A stretch of DNA of 64,000 nucleotides. Origin: Pseudomonadota bacterium (lineage in GTDB: Bacteria; Pseudomonadota; Gammaproteobacteria; Pseudomonadales; Azotimanducaceae). The position numbers and the translations under genes are program-made. Below the pieces are notes generated by a model, which was not told where the DNA came from, ran no database searches, and worked only from the letters and a program-made list of their open reading frames with translations. Within the stretch, counting starts at the first letter, position 1. Every line of letters begins with the position of its first letter. The stretch covers positions 62,001 through 126,000 of the forward strand of contig JAQBUI010000001.1 in the NCBI GenBank assembly GCA_027624035.1. The letters run 5' to 3'. Positions 34,833-44,015 of this stretch are shown here, piece after piece.

Positions 34833-36374
34833 ATGACGATTGATCAGGCGCTGGAAGCAAACATACTGCGCTACCACTTTGTTGAACACTGGGGCGTACA
34901 TACCATTGCCGCACAGTTGGGGGTGCATCACTCTACCGTCGACCGGGTGCTGTCCCAGGCCGGCCTACCGAAAGTCGAACGGGCATTGCAGCCCTCCATA
35001 CTCGACCCATATCTGCCGTTCCTGATCGAGACCCTGGGCCAATATCCGCGCCTGACGGCGGCGCGATTGTATGCGATGGTGCAGGTTCGTGGTTATACCG
35101 GTGGCCCCAGTCACTTCCGCGCCCGGGTCGCGCAGCTACGCCCACGGCCACTGGCCGCCGCGTATTTACGGCTCAAGACCTTGCCAGCTGAACAATCACA
35201 AGTTGACTGGGCACACTTCGATTATGTGCACATCGGCCGGGCCAAACGTCCCCTTATGGCATTCGTGATGGTGCTCAGCTGGAGTCGGCAGATCTTCCTG
35301 AGATTCTATCTCAACCAGAGAATGGAAAGCTTTTTGCGCGGTCATGTCGCCGCCTTCGAAGCCTTTGGCGGCGTGGCAAAAGTCTTGCTGTATGACAACT
35401 TGAAGTCGGCGGTTCTGGAACGACGCGGCGATGCCATCCGCTTCAACCCGGCATTGTTGGCACTGGCGGCCCATTATCATTTTGAACCCCGACCGGTCGC
35501 GGTCGCCCGGGGGAATGAGAAGGGGCGGGTCGAACGGGCGATACGCTATATCCGCGACAGCTTCTTTGCCGGTCGGCGCTGGCGGGATGTGGATGACCTG
35601 AATGCGCAGGCCGAAGCCTGGTGTCTGGGGCAGAGTGCCAACCGATCCTGCCCGGAACAACCCTCGCTGACGGTGGGCGAGGCCTTTGCCGAAGAGCAGT
35701 CGCTGTTGTTACCACTGCCCGAGACGCCGTTTGAGACCGATGACCGGGTTGTCGTCTCTGCGGGTAAAACGCCCTACGTGCGCTTCGATCTGAACGACTA
35801 CTCGATCCCACATACCCATGTTCGACAATCCCTCACCGTGCTCGCATCGCTCAACCGCGTGCGCGTGCTGGCGGGCGATGCGGTTATTGCCGAACACGAG
35901 CGCTGTTATGGCAAGGCAGAACAGATCGAGGACGCGACACATATCGAAGCCCTGCGGCAGCACAAAGCCCACGCCCATGAACACAGCGGCCAGCACCGCC
36001 TGGCACAGGTGGCACCGGCCAGCGTCGAGTTGCTGCAGCGCGCCGTGTCAGAACGTGGCCATCGGCCCGGCAGCGTGGTCACGCAGTTACTGCAATTGCT
36101 CGACAGCTATGGCGCGGGTGAACTGCAATACGCCATCAGCGAAGCTCTGCAGCAACAGGTCCCGCATCCGAATGCCGTGCGACAGGTATTGGAGCGCCGC
36201 CGTGAACAACGTCATCAACCACCGCCGCTGGCGATCCCCCTGAATCACAGCGCCGCGCACCACGCCCGGGTACGGCCAGCGTCATTGTCGACCTACGATC
36301 AACTCAACACACGCCCTACCGAGGCTGTGGAAGAACAGATCCCAGTATCCACTCCACCGGAGGATAACCAATGA
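34833..36374 (+). CDS. istA: IS21-family transposase IstA
   Basis: The 513-residue protein has an N-terminal HTH (HTIAAQLGVHHSTVDRVLSQAG) and the DDE integrase core: first Asp in SQVDWAHFD, second Asp in LLYDNLKSAV, and the Glu in GNEKGRVERAI. The basic and Gln-rich C-terminus follows. It cuts and joins the ends of IS21 with help from IstB. The stop overlaps the istB start by 4 bp (ATGA). No internal stop is seen, so the protein could still be made, although the element has lost its right end. Confidence 0.93.
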   Translation: MTIDQALEANILRYHFVEHWGVHTIAAQLGVHHSTVDRVLSQAGLPKVERALQPSILDPYLPFLIETLGQYPRLTAARLYAMVQVRGYTGGPSHFRARVAQLRPRPLAAAYLRLKTLPAEQSQVDWAHFDYVHIGRAKRPLMAFVMVLSWSRQIFLRFYLNQRMESFLRGHVAAFEAFGGVAKVLLYDNLKSAVLERRGDAIRFNPALLALAAHYHFEPRPVAVARGNEKGRVERAIRYIRDSFFAGRRWRDVDDLNAQAEAWCLGQSANRSCPEQPSLTVGEAFAEEQSLLLPLPETPFETDDRVVVSAGKTPYVRFDLNDYSIPHTHVRQSLTVLASLNRVRVLAGDAVIAEHERCYGKAEQIEDATHIEALRQHKAHAHEHSGQHRLAQVAPASVELLQRAVSERGHRPGSVVTQLLQLLDSYGAGELQYAISEALQQQVPHPNAVRQVLERRREQRHQPPPLAIPLNHSAAHHARVRPASLSTYDQLNTRPTEAVEEQIPVSTPPEDNQ

Positions 36375-36919
36375 ATGAACCGATCGACATCGATGCCCTG
36401 CAACAGCAAGCGAAGGTCCTCAAACTGCATGGCCTGCTGGCACACTGGGATGAAACAGACGCCACCGATCTGCCTCTGATCGACAAGTTACTGCAGTGGG
36501 AACGACGGGAACGCCAGCAGCGCGGTCTGGAACGCCGTTTGGCGCTGGCGCGTCTTGGTCACTTCAAGGCGCTGGCGGACTTTGACTGGGACTGGCCGCA
36601 ACAATGTGACAAAGGCGCCATCTCGGACCTGCTGAAGCTTGACTTCATCAAGGATGCCACCAACATTATCCTGATGGGTCCGAATGGCGTGGGGAAATCC
36701 ACCATCGCCCGCAACATTGCCTGGCAGGCGGTGATGCAGGGCCATACCGCATTGTTCGTGGAAGCCGCCCAGATGCTTGGCGACCTGGCGGTCGCACCGC
36801 CGATTTCGCCGCCTGATTTTGCAGCCCTTGTCTACGATCTGGAAGAGACACCCCTGGTCAGTTCTGATCTTGTGCTTGGGATAACTGCTTTCAGGCAGGT
36901 TAATAGGATGCAGGCGTAG
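36371..36919 (+). pseudogene. istB: IstB-like ATPase, C-terminally truncated
   Basis: The first 140 or so residues match IstB: LKLHGLLAHWDE, ERRERQQRGLERRL, and Walker A GPNGVGKSTIARNIAW. After AAQMLGDLA the sequence turns into an unrelated tail (VAPPISPPDF and onwards) to a stop at 36919. The Walker B and C-terminal AAA parts are missing; normal IstB is about 250 residues. Transposition help is therefore unlikely. Confidence 0.88.
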
Positions 36920-37437
36920 TTCGCGCAGGGGAGCAGACCATAAAAGAGCCATGAAACATACATTTATTACCGGAAGTGGAAAAATAGTCAGCCTCGCCCG
37001 GGGCCTTGCAGGGGAGAAAGTTCGGCGTCGACCCGTCAAAGGGTTTGAAATTGTCATTGTTAGAGAGAGTGTGAACTGTGCTCAATTCCTGCCAGATACA
37101 GGCCACCCTATGAGCACGTTGCCGGATTGTCCCAGCTGCCAATCAAGACGATTCAGCTCGTGAAGGAATCCGTGGAAAGAGGGGGGTTACGGGCAACTCC
37201 CAGGGATGAGGATACTTTTCTGAAAGTTGAAAAGGGGTGTTTATTCTTACTAACCGCCCGCGGGCCATCGCCTTCGCGGACGACTGGGCCGGTACGCGAG
37301 CACCTACGCCGGTTACGACCACTGCGGCGAGTTCTGTTCGCTCATGGCCACACGGAACTTCACCGTGTGGCCGCCAGGTTGGTACCGTACCGACCAGAGC
37401 TTGATCCGCGTCAATTTCGCGACCTCTCCTCGCCAGT
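36920..37437. other. Intergenic stretch with no gene recognised
   Basis: Apart from the IS91-end-like repeat at 37191-37250, I see only short frames without family features between the truncated istB and the OmpW-like gene. Several small frames on both strands look like shadows. Confidence 0.4.
37191..37250 (+). repeat. Diverged copy of the IS91-element end (second part)
   Basis: This resembles 42433-42495: both contain GGCAAC...GATACTTTTCTGAA followed by GAAAAGG and GTTTATTCTTA or GCTTATTCTTA. The inner part can form a hairpin (CTTTTC with GAAAAG). Together with 33903-34030 it would rebuild the end found behind the IS91-type transposase. Confidence 0.55.
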
Positions 37438-38160
37438 ATGATGCGCGCTTTTTGGTGGTTCATACTCGGGGAGAGCGTTTTGCTGTTACGTCTGTTGGTT
37501 GTTCTTTGTCTTGCAGTTTCGATGCCGGTCATGGCCCATGAGGCCGGTAGTTGGGTCGTCAGGGTCGGCGCCGCAGAGGTTGCACCGGATACCGACAGCG
37601 ATGCTATCGACGTCGCCGGTCTGGTCACGCTACCGGGTGTCGACGTGGGGGATAACACGCAAGTTGGTCTTACCGTAACCCGCATGTTGACGGACAACCT
37701 GGGCGTGGGTCTGCTGGCGGCGACGCCCTTCAGCCACGACATTGACATCAAGGACATCGGCGTTTCGGCTGGCGACACCAAACACCTGCCGCCGACGCTG
37801 ACGGCACAGTATTTTCTCGGTGATGCCAGCGCGGCATTCCGTCCCTATGTCGGCATTGGACTAAACACAACGATCTTCTTTAGCGAAGACGTTGATCCAG
37901 CTCTGAACAGTGCGCTGGACGGTATCGTGGGTCTGCCGGCTGGCAGTGTCGACGCCGATCTCGAACTCGAACAGAGCTGGGGGCTCGCCCTCGAGGCGGG
38001 TTTCGACTACATGGTGAATGACCACTGGATGATCAGTGGCGCCGTGTGGAAGATCGACATCGACACCGAGGCAAAGGTGAAGACGGCTGTCGCGACGGTC
38101 GAGTTCGATGTCGAGATTGACCCGATGGTCTGGATGCTGTCGGTCGGCTATCGTTTCTGA
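37438..38160 (+). CDS. OmpW-family outer-membrane protein
   Basis: The 240-residue frame encodes a signal peptide (LLRLLVVLCLAVSMPVMA) and an eight-stranded OmpW barrel: SWVVRVGAAEVAPD at the start, TQVGLTVTRMLTDNLGVGLLAATPF, a LPPTLTAQYFL strand, YVGIGLN, and the C-terminal SVGYRF with terminal Phe. A TTG start at 37480 preceded by GGGGAG would give a cleaner signal peptide than the ATG at 37438. OmpW proteins allow passage of small hydrophobic compounds. It stands alone and converges with the dioxygenase operon. Confidence 0.87.
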   Translation: MMRAFWWFILGESVLLLRLLVVLCLAVSMPVMAHEAGSWVVRVGAAEVAPDTDSDAIDVAGLVTLPGVDVGDNTQVGLTVTRMLTDNLGVGLLAATPFSHDIDIKDIGVSAGDTKHLPPTLTAQYFLGDASAAFRPYVGIGLNTTIFFSEDVDPALNSALDGIVGLPAGSVDADLELEQSWGLALEAGFDYMVNDHWMISGAVWKIDIDTEAKVKTAVATVEFDVEIDPMVWMLSVGYRF

Positions 38161-38250
38161 ACTGCCCGTGTACGTTCGTCCGAGGGGGGCTTTCCGTTGC
38201 ATGTCGGCAAAGCTCCCAACCGGTGGCTGCAACGAGTGGATTTGAACCCC

Positions 38251-39705
38251 CTACCAGTGGCCAGGTTTCGGGTAGTACCTGGGATCATCCATCCATCGTT
38301 GGCGTCGTAGCGGTTCGAGCACTGCTTCACGGGCTGCCGGGTGATCAATACGACACAGCTGTTCCATTGCGAAGGCGTTGACATAGGTATTGGGGTCCTG
38401 TGCCACCGGTTTCAGGATCTCGATGAGATCGCTTGTCCTGCCCATGCGTATGAGTGCCTGAACCGCATAGAGCCGAATGTCCCAGTCCTCATCGTTGTGT
38501 GCAATATCACCCAGCGCAGTCACTACCGCACCACGCTGATCGCCGCCTGCCAGCAGACCCAATGCAGACATGGCGTGACGCTGTACAAAGAGGTTGCTGT
38601 GCTGCAGCAGCCGGACCAGTGGACCCGCGAAGGCCGGTTCGCCTGACTGCCCGGCCGCGAAGCAACCGTTAACCAGATCCTCATTGCGGTCAGAAGCCAG
38701 AAGATCGTTGATCGGCGACTTGTCCTCGATCAGCGCAAGTGCGTTGCTGGCATCCGCGTAGTCCAGAACCCGGTCTGACGCTTCGTCCCACTTGTGTGCC
38801 GAGATCTCCTTCATGAGGATGTCTCGCACCTTCGATTGTTTGTCCACAACGTGACTCGAATAGAGCGCGTTGACGCGGTTCAGCGGATCGTCACCGCCGA
38901 TATCGCTGTGCCAGTCCGACAGGGCCATTGCCGAGCGCTTCTCTCCCGGGTTGTGACCCAACCAGCTGACAAGGTGTCGTGATATCGGTGTATCGGTTGG
39001 GATAGTGAGCCTTTCGCCCTGCGAGGGCCTTTCCGTACGCATCACGACAAACTTGATCGCCCAGCGATAGTCTTCCGTGACATTCAGCATTGCGCCATGA
39101 CCGATATCGAAGTGACAGAGTGCCAGCGTACCTGCAGAACAGGTCATTGGTGTGACCCGCGGCTGCACGTAGTTGTCGTCCAGGCGCAGTTCATTACCTT
39201 CGCTGGAGATCTCAGGCAAGACTTTGGGATTGATGGGCCCACGCGTCAGCCCGGGCAATACGTGGGTACCTTTGAGTACACCGGTGGGTCCATATTCCAT
39301 GGACACGGCCTGAGGGTAGTAGAACAGGATCAACCACCAGGGTTCCCGATGGCGTGGCCGGGGTTTGACCGCATGCCCATCCTTGTGGAAATGCTGCATC
39401 ATCGCTGGTGCTGTTCGATCAGGGGTCGACGGAGTGATATGCGGATGGCGATGCGGGTGGATCAGGTAGTTATCGCCCAATATCGTGCTCAGCGCAGCCT
39501 GCAGGTGAGGATCATCCAGCACATCCCAGAGCTTCGGCAGCATGGGCAGTACATTGTTGTGCGGGTTAAAACCGTCCCGCATGGATCCGAACAGACGCTT
39601 CGTCGATTCGTACAGGGATGTATGGGTGTCTTCCTCCAGGCTGGAGGGCATGGTCACAACACCATCCTCAACGAATCCGCGGAGGAGCTCCTCTTTCGAC
39701 AGCAT
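38251..39705 (-). CDS. Phytanoyl-CoA dioxygenase-family protein with C-terminal HEAT-like repeats
   Basis: The first 270 or so of 484 residues are a PhyH-type Fe(II)/2-oxoglutarate oxygenase: HFHKDGHA gives the HxD pair and HFDIGHGA the distal His, with a later Arg-containing strand (FVVMRTERP). The remaining 200 residues form alpha-helical HEAT-like repeats (PLVRLLQHSNLFVQRHAMSALGLL, then IRLYAVQALIRMG, then VNAFAMEQLCRIDHPAAREAVL), a scaffold more usual in phycobilisome lyases or armadillo proteins. Its start overlaps the stop of the preceding PhyH gene by one base, so the two are cotranscribed. Substrate unknown. Confidence 0.85.
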   Translation of the reverse strand: MLSKEELLRGFVEDGVVTMPSSLEEDTHTSLYESTKRLFGSMRDGFNPHNNVLPMLPKLWDVLDDPHLQAALSTILGDNYLIHPHRHPHITPSTPDRTAPAMMQHFHKDGHAVKPRPRHREPWWLILFYYPQAVSMEYGPTGVLKGTHVLPGLTRGPINPKVLPEISSEGNELRLDDNYVQPRVTPMTCSAGTLALCHFDIGHGAMLNVTEDYRWAIKFVVMRTERPSQGERLTIPTDTPISRHLVSWLGHNPGEKRSAMALSDWHSDIGGDDPLNRVNALYSSHVVDKQSKVRDILMKEISAHKWDEASDRVLDYADASNALALIEDKSPINDLLASDRNEDLVNGCFAAGQSGEPAFAGPLVRLLQHSNLFVQRHAMSALGLLAGGDQRGAVVTALGDIAHNDEDWDIRLYAVQALIRMGRTSDLIEILKPVAQDPNTYVNAFAMEQLCRIDHPAAREAVLEPLRRQRWMDDPRYYPKPGHW

Positions 39706-40571
39706 TAGGGATGCTCCGGCCAGCGTTCCGCAAACTCCGGGGCATGCTCGAGAATCCAGAACTTGAGCGGCAAGTCGTCGTCGAAACTGTTGGTTGGTCC
39801 GTAGCCGCCGTGATGCGAATAACCCAGAAGCTGCTTCTGGACAGGCGTTGCGCGATGCATGAAATGAGACACCGTCATGTCATCCCGGTTTGCCAGCCAG
39901 CGAAACGAATAGCCGTTGAAGATCACATAACGGGTCTGGTCGCTGACGTTGAGTGACGGTGAATGCCAGAGCCGACGATCAAAGAATATGGCTGACCCCG
40001 CAGGCGCACAAACCTGAACTGCATCCGGGGTCAGCCTGGTACGGTCCTGGCCAGGGAATACGCGGCTGCGGTGGCTGCCCGGAAAGCAGGTGAAGTTGGC
40101 CATGCCTTCAGATGATGTATCGGAAAGAACATAACCAACCTTCATGGAAATACGGGGTGGTTCCACCGACTCTGTTATGTCGCGTGTCAGGTTGCCCGTG
40201 TCGGTGTGCCAGTTAATCCATTCGTGATGAGTCTCCGGGGTGTATCTGGTTGTAGGGGGTGTCTCCATACCTACCGTGTGATAAAGCTTGATGTCTGGCC
40301 CCAGGATTCCCCAGATTTTCGGTAAGGTCCGGTACCAGTCCACAAGGTCCAGCAAAGCGTCACGCTGACCAATGAAGTCGATGACACCGTGGTAACGATC
40401 AGCTGGTATGTTGTAGACGCGCCTGTGCTCTTCAATCACTTCCTGGGTAACTTCACGAAAGCGTGCCACCTGATCGGGTGGCAGCGCGTCCTCCATCACA
40501 AAATACCCTTCTTCTTCGAACTGCTGGCGTTCATCATCAGTCAGCAGATAGTCAAGAGATCTCGGATCCAC
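39705..40571 (-). CDS. Phytanoyl-CoA dioxygenase-family protein
   Basis: This 288-residue Fe(II)/2-oxoglutarate oxygenase has the HxD pair in NWHTDTG, a distal His in RRLWHSPSLN and the 2OG-binding Arg in SDQTRYVIFNGY. The N-terminus (LTDDERQQFEEEGYFVMEDAL) is typical of the family. It is translationally coupled to the PhyH-HEAT gene and lies about 110 bp downstream of a truncated aldolase, suggesting a catabolic or biosynthetic cluster. The substrate is not predictable. Confidence 0.9.
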   Translation of the reverse strand: MDPRSLDYLLTDDERQQFEEEGYFVMEDALPPDQVARFREVTQEVIEEHRRVYNIPADRYHGVIDFIGQRDALLDLVDWYRTLPKIWGILGPDIKLYHTVGMETPPTTRYTPETHHEWINWHTDTGNLTRDITESVEPPRISMKVGYVLSDTSSEGMANFTCFPGSHRSRVFPGQDRTRLTPDAVQVCAPAGSAIFFDRRLWHSPSLNVSDQTRYVIFNGYSFRWLANRDDMTVSHFMHRATPVQKQLLGYSHHGGYGPTNSFDDDLPLKFWILEHAPEFAERWPEHP

Positions 40572-40681
40572 GTGTGTAGCTCATGTATGAGATGCCGCTA
40601 ATTTTCTATGCTTGCCAAGTGGAAGTCCAATCGATCACGCGGCTGTGACCCTGGCCACCACCCAAGGCACTGTTTGAGCGA

Positions 40682-41326
40682 TTATCCGATTGCCTTGTGT
40701 GCGCGCGCCATGAAGTCCTTCGCCCCGGCGGTGATCCAGGGTGTGGTCGCCGTGTAGAAGAAGCGCACTCCCATAGCGGCATACTTTTCGACGTTGCCCG
40801 CGAAAGCAAGCGTACCGGCATGTCGACCGGCAGCAACGATGCGGGACAGGGCGTCGTTGATCTTCGCCTGGACATCGGGATGGCCCACCTCACCGATGTG
40901 CCCCATCGACGCAGCGAAATCAGACGGTGCCACGAAGAGCACATCCAGACCTCCGACTTCCAGAATCGAGTCAAGGTTCTCCCAGGCTTTGATATCCTCA
41001 ATCAAGGCAACCAGCAGGGTTTCTTCATTTGCGCGATCCAGAAAATCCGTAGTGCCATATCCTTGCCGTGATGTGAACAGACCTCGTCGACCAAGCGGCG
41101 CAAACTTGCCTCCATTGACCACGTTCTGCGCCTCTTCGGCAGTGTCCACATGTGGCACGATGATGCCCTGCGTGCCTCGATCAAGCGTTCGATAGATGAG
41201 TCCCTGGTCGTTCTTGTTCACACGGACCACGGATGTCATGCCCCAGATGTCGCAGGCCCTGGTCAGATTGCCGAGGTCAGCGGCGTCGACGGGCCCGTTC
41301 GAGTTCGCTGTGATACCTGCCATCAT
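40682..41326 (-). pseudogene. HpcH/HpaI-type aldolase, N-terminally truncated by an IS91-type element
   Basis: The 214-residue frame matches class II HpcH/HpaI aldolases from the strand after the first catalytic loop: TRACDIWGMTSVVRVNKND, LDRGTQGIIVPHVDTAEEA, and the metal ligands in ALIEDIKAWEN (Glu) and VAPSDFAASMG (Asp). About 40 N-terminal residues, including the general-base His region (DxEHGP), are absent, and homology ends at about 41290-41310, where transposase sequence begins on the other strand. A shortened protein could be made, but is unlikely to be active. Confidence 0.8.
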
Positions 41327-41329
41327 GAA

Positions 41330-42212
41330 AAACTTGTAGCATTCAGCTGTAAACGCCGGGGGTTCTGTCCATCATGCGGCGCGAGACGGATGGTGGACAG
41401 TGCTGCACACCTGGTCGATGAGGTTCTACCGAAACGGCCAATTCGGCATCTCGCGGTTTCTGGAAAAAGCAGGCTACCTGGTCCGCGACGCAGAGTCCGA
41501 GTACCTGGATCTAGTGCAGGACGAAGAAAATGCCATGGGTGCGATCGTGGGTGCCTCTATCACCTATCGCCTGGCATTTGGTCCCCATGTGGGTCGGAAG
41601 GCGTTGACGTTACAGACAGTTCCTGTCAAAGGCGACCAGAGAAGGGGCGACGACCTGGTAGCCAAACAAGCTGGCTTTTCCCTGCATGCTGGTATTGCCT
41701 GCAAGTCTCATCAGCGCAACAAGCTCGAGCGCTTATGCCGCTACATCACGCGACCAGCCATCGCTGAGAGACGATTGTCTTTGGCCAACAACGGAACTGT
41801 CGTTATCGCCTTGAAGACGCCGTACGACGATGGAACTACCCATGTTGTACTCAGCCCCATGGAGTTCATGGGGCGCCTGGCAGCGCTGGTGCCCAGACCA
41901 AGAGTCAACCTGACCCGGTTTCATGGGGTTTTCTCACCCAACAGCAAACTGCGCGAGTACGTTGTTCCGCAGAAACCCGTAGAAGAACAAGAGAACTCGA
42001 AACCAAAGGCTTACTCGATGACGTGGGCGCAGCGGCTCAAGCGTGTGTTCGCCATCGAAATCGAGAAATGCGAGAAGTGCGGTGGATCCGTTCGGATCAT
42101 TGCATCGATTGAAGACCCGGATGTCATCCAGAAGATCCTGAAGCACCTGGTACCGTCACAACGTAGTAAAACCCGTTGGAGCCATTGGGATGGGTCGCAT
42201 TGCCCGAGATAA
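41330..42212 (+). pseudogene. IS91-family transposase, internally deleted and frameshifted
   Basis: The start reads KLVAFSCKRRGFCPSCGARR, then MVDSAAHLVDEVLP, the N-terminal zinc-binding domain of IS91-type transposases. A different frame then carries the C-terminal half (FSLHAGIACKSHQRNKLERL, RYITRPAIAERRLSL, MEFMGRLAALVPRPRVNLTR, FHGVFSPNSKLRE) and CEKCGGSVRIIAS near the end. The middle of the catalytic domain (HFH and Tyr motifs) is missing. It has cut the aldolase gene. The terminal region follows at 42290-42495. Confidence 0.86.
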
Positions 42213-42289
42213 AGACGTGCTGGGCAAGCACGTAGCTGGATCAGCCAGCTGATCCATTGATCCGCTCACCGCCGTTAGATGATCTGAAC

Positions 42290-42495
42290 GACCAACAAAC
42301 GACGCTATTCTGAACTCCAGCACATCGACTACACCTCGGTGAGGGTCGCGATCTCCCAGGGTCTGGATTCGGGAACTAATTCGCCAAGCTTTCGATCGCT
42401 CAACTCAATTCAGAAGCAACAGGAAACGGAACTCAGGCAACACTCGAGGATGGCGATACTTTTCTGAATCTCAGAAAAGGGTGCTTATTCTTAAC
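42290..42495 (+). repeat. Terminal region behind the IS91-type transposase
   Basis: This 3' region has diverged partners at 33903-34030 (first 125 bp) and 37191-37250 (last 60 bp). Near its end CTTTTCTGA, a short loop and TCAGAAAAG form a 9-bp stem, as expected of the terminus of a rolling-circle IS91-type element. From 42213 to 42289 nothing else is recognised. Confidence 0.6.
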
Positions 42496-42515
42496 CGCTA
42501 GTCCCTAAACGCCTT

Positions 42516-42809
42516 TCAGGAAGCCACTTCCTCTAGGATGTCTGGATGACTCTGTGCAATCTTAAGAAGCGTCTTGGCAGCTCCGCGCGGTGAACGCCTT
42601 CCTTGCTCCCAGTCTTGAACAGCATCAATAGAAACATTGAGTAACTCAGCGAACTGTCGTTGAGTCAGGTTGACGGATTTTCTGGCAGAAATCGCCAGGA
42701 GTTGTTCTTCTGAGTAAACTCGACCCTTCTGGCCTTTTTTCATTTGCTCAACTGCCTTGAGCAGTTCAGCACCTTCATTGCTCATCTTGGATTTGCTAGC
42801 CACGCTCAA
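42516..42809 (-). CDS. HigA2-type antitoxin (XRE helix-turn-helix)
   Basis: The 97-residue protein has a C-terminal XRE domain (NLTQRQFAELLNVSIDAVQD, then WEQGRRSPRGAAKTLLKIA), the form usual for antitoxins encoded after a HigB2/RelE toxin. The N-terminal part (GRVYSEEQLLAISARKS) would neutralise the toxin. It overlaps the toxin gene's 3' end by 14 bp. As the toxin is truncated, this is probably an orphan antitoxin. Confidence 0.82.
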   Translation of the reverse strand: MSVASKSKMSNEGAELLKAVEQMKKGQKGRVYSEEQLLAISARKSVNLTQRQFAELLNVSIDAVQDWEQGRRSPRGAAKTLLKIAQSHPDILEEVAS

Positions 42810-42978
42810 GTGCCTCCTTGATCAGTTTTAGTTCATGTCCAGGAATGGTGGTTCTTTCGTTCTTCGCGTAGAGGGTAAGGAGCCAGATTTCCTCCTCTTC
42901 GAGCATGTTGTAGTAACTCACTCTCACGCCACCATTTTTGCAAGAATCAGCACGAGCCCACCTGACTTTCCGTACCCG
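42796..42978 (-). pseudogene. HigB2/RelE-type toxin, N-terminally truncated
   Basis: In frame with a stop at 42796 the sequence reads VRKVRWARADSCKNGGVRVS and YYNMLEEEEIWLLTLYAKNE, then RTTIPGHELKLIKEALERG. This is the C-terminal two thirds of a HigB2 toxin. Upstream of 42978 no start or N-terminal homology is seen in this frame. It directly precedes its antitoxin on the same strand. Confidence 0.7.
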
Positions 42979-43167
42979 GGGGCAGGGCAGGGCCTAAGCG
43001 AGAAGTAGGTGGAGCACTGCTGCTTGCTCAGGACAAAATGGAGATCCCGTGGAGGGCTGGCGGATTGGCATCCGCCCTGACGTCCCATACATAGGCCCGC
43101 TTGCACCGTCTGGGGAATCGTTCCCCGGGGGCGCTGGCCCCTCCCGTTCTTTGGCTATTGAGTAAGT

Positions 43168-44013
43168 ATGGATCAGATTGAGATTGAAGCGAGGGGCCTG
43201 ACCTTTAGCGCCCACTGTGACGGACCGGCTGATGGTCCCGTCATTATCATGTTGCATGGTCTGCCACGAACGAGTTGGGAGTGGCATCACCAGATGCGTC
43301 CCCTTGCGCGTATGGGTTATCGCACGATTGCGCCAGACTTACGGGGCTTCTGTCCCGGTGCGCGCCCTGCCCATGTGGAAGCCTATGTGATCAGTGAGTT
43401 TATGGCGGACGTGCTGGCGATTGCTGACGTAGTGGCAAGCGAGGGTGCGGCCTTCCATCTAATGGGGACCAGCATTGGTGCCGTGGTGTCATGGCGCGTT
43501 GCAGCCGCGAACCCGGAGCGCGTCAGAACCCTGGTCTGCATCAACATCCCACATCCGGGTGCTCTGGCTGAGATCGCCCAGTCTGACGAAGCGGCAGAAC
43601 AGGCACTGCGAATGAGCTACATGGAGAATTCCCGCAAAGAAGGGAATGAACGGGCTACCTTTGAACGGAGTCTGAACCGCATGGGGCTGCCGGAGGACGA
43701 AACGAATCCTTATCGGGAGGCGCTCGGTAACGATGCGGCGCTTCGAACGGTATATCACTGGTATCGTGCGATAGACATCGACCCAGACCGCGGCCGGTTG
43801 CCGCCGCCGGTCACCATGCCAACCCTGTTTCTCTGGCCGCCGGGCGCCGGCAACGTGTCTCGCGCATCCGCGGAAGCCAATCGCCACTACGTGGCTGCAC
43901 CGTACAGGTTCGAGATTCTCGAGAACGCGTTTAACTACGCGCTACAGATGGAACCCGAGAGAATCACCGCATTGCTTGTGGAACATCTCAGCGAACACGA
44001 TAGGGAGGACTGA
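43168..44013 (+). CDS. Alpha/beta hydrolase, catalytic His possibly replaced
   Basis: The 281-residue protein has the epoxide-hydrolase-like fold: oxyanion loop LHGLPRTSWEWHHQM (residues 29-43), DLRGFCPGARP, and a nucleophile elbow GTSIGAVVSW with Ser. Where family members read ENAGH with the catalytic His, this one reads ILENAFNYALQMEPERI, so the His may be Asn. The acid residue region (FLWPPGAGN) also differs. Either the alignment shifts or the enzyme is not a classic hydrolase. It is followed 2 bp later by an NTF2-like gene. Confidence 0.85.
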   Translation: MDQIEIEARGLTFSAHCDGPADGPVIIMLHGLPRTSWEWHHQMRPLARMGYRTIAPDLRGFCPGARPAHVEAYVISEFMADVLAIADVVASEGAAFHLMGTSIGAVVSWRVAAANPERVRTLVCINIPHPGALAEIAQSDEAAEQALRMSYMENSRKEGNERATFERSLNRMGLPEDETNPYREALGNDAALRTVYHWYRAIDIDPDRGRLPPPVTMPTLFLWPPGAGNVSRASAEANRHYVAAPYRFEILENAFNYALQMEPERITALLVEHLSEHDRED

Positions 44014-44015
44014 AC

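Larger units (their letters stand above)
34384..36795 (+). mobile_element. IS21-family element, right end deleted
   Basis: The segment comprises the accessory ORF, a full istA and the first three quarters of istB. Homology to IstB ends near 36795, so the right terminus is missing. I could not identify a left terminal inverted repeat with confidence; the element may begin up to 300 bp earlier. It lies between two halves of an IS91-like end sequence, suggesting insertion into an older mobile-element remnant. Confidence 0.75.

Noticed and set aside
37143-37781. Minus-strand ORF of 212 codons opposite the OmpW-like gene
   Set aside because: Antisense shadow of a gene with signal peptide and barrel strands.
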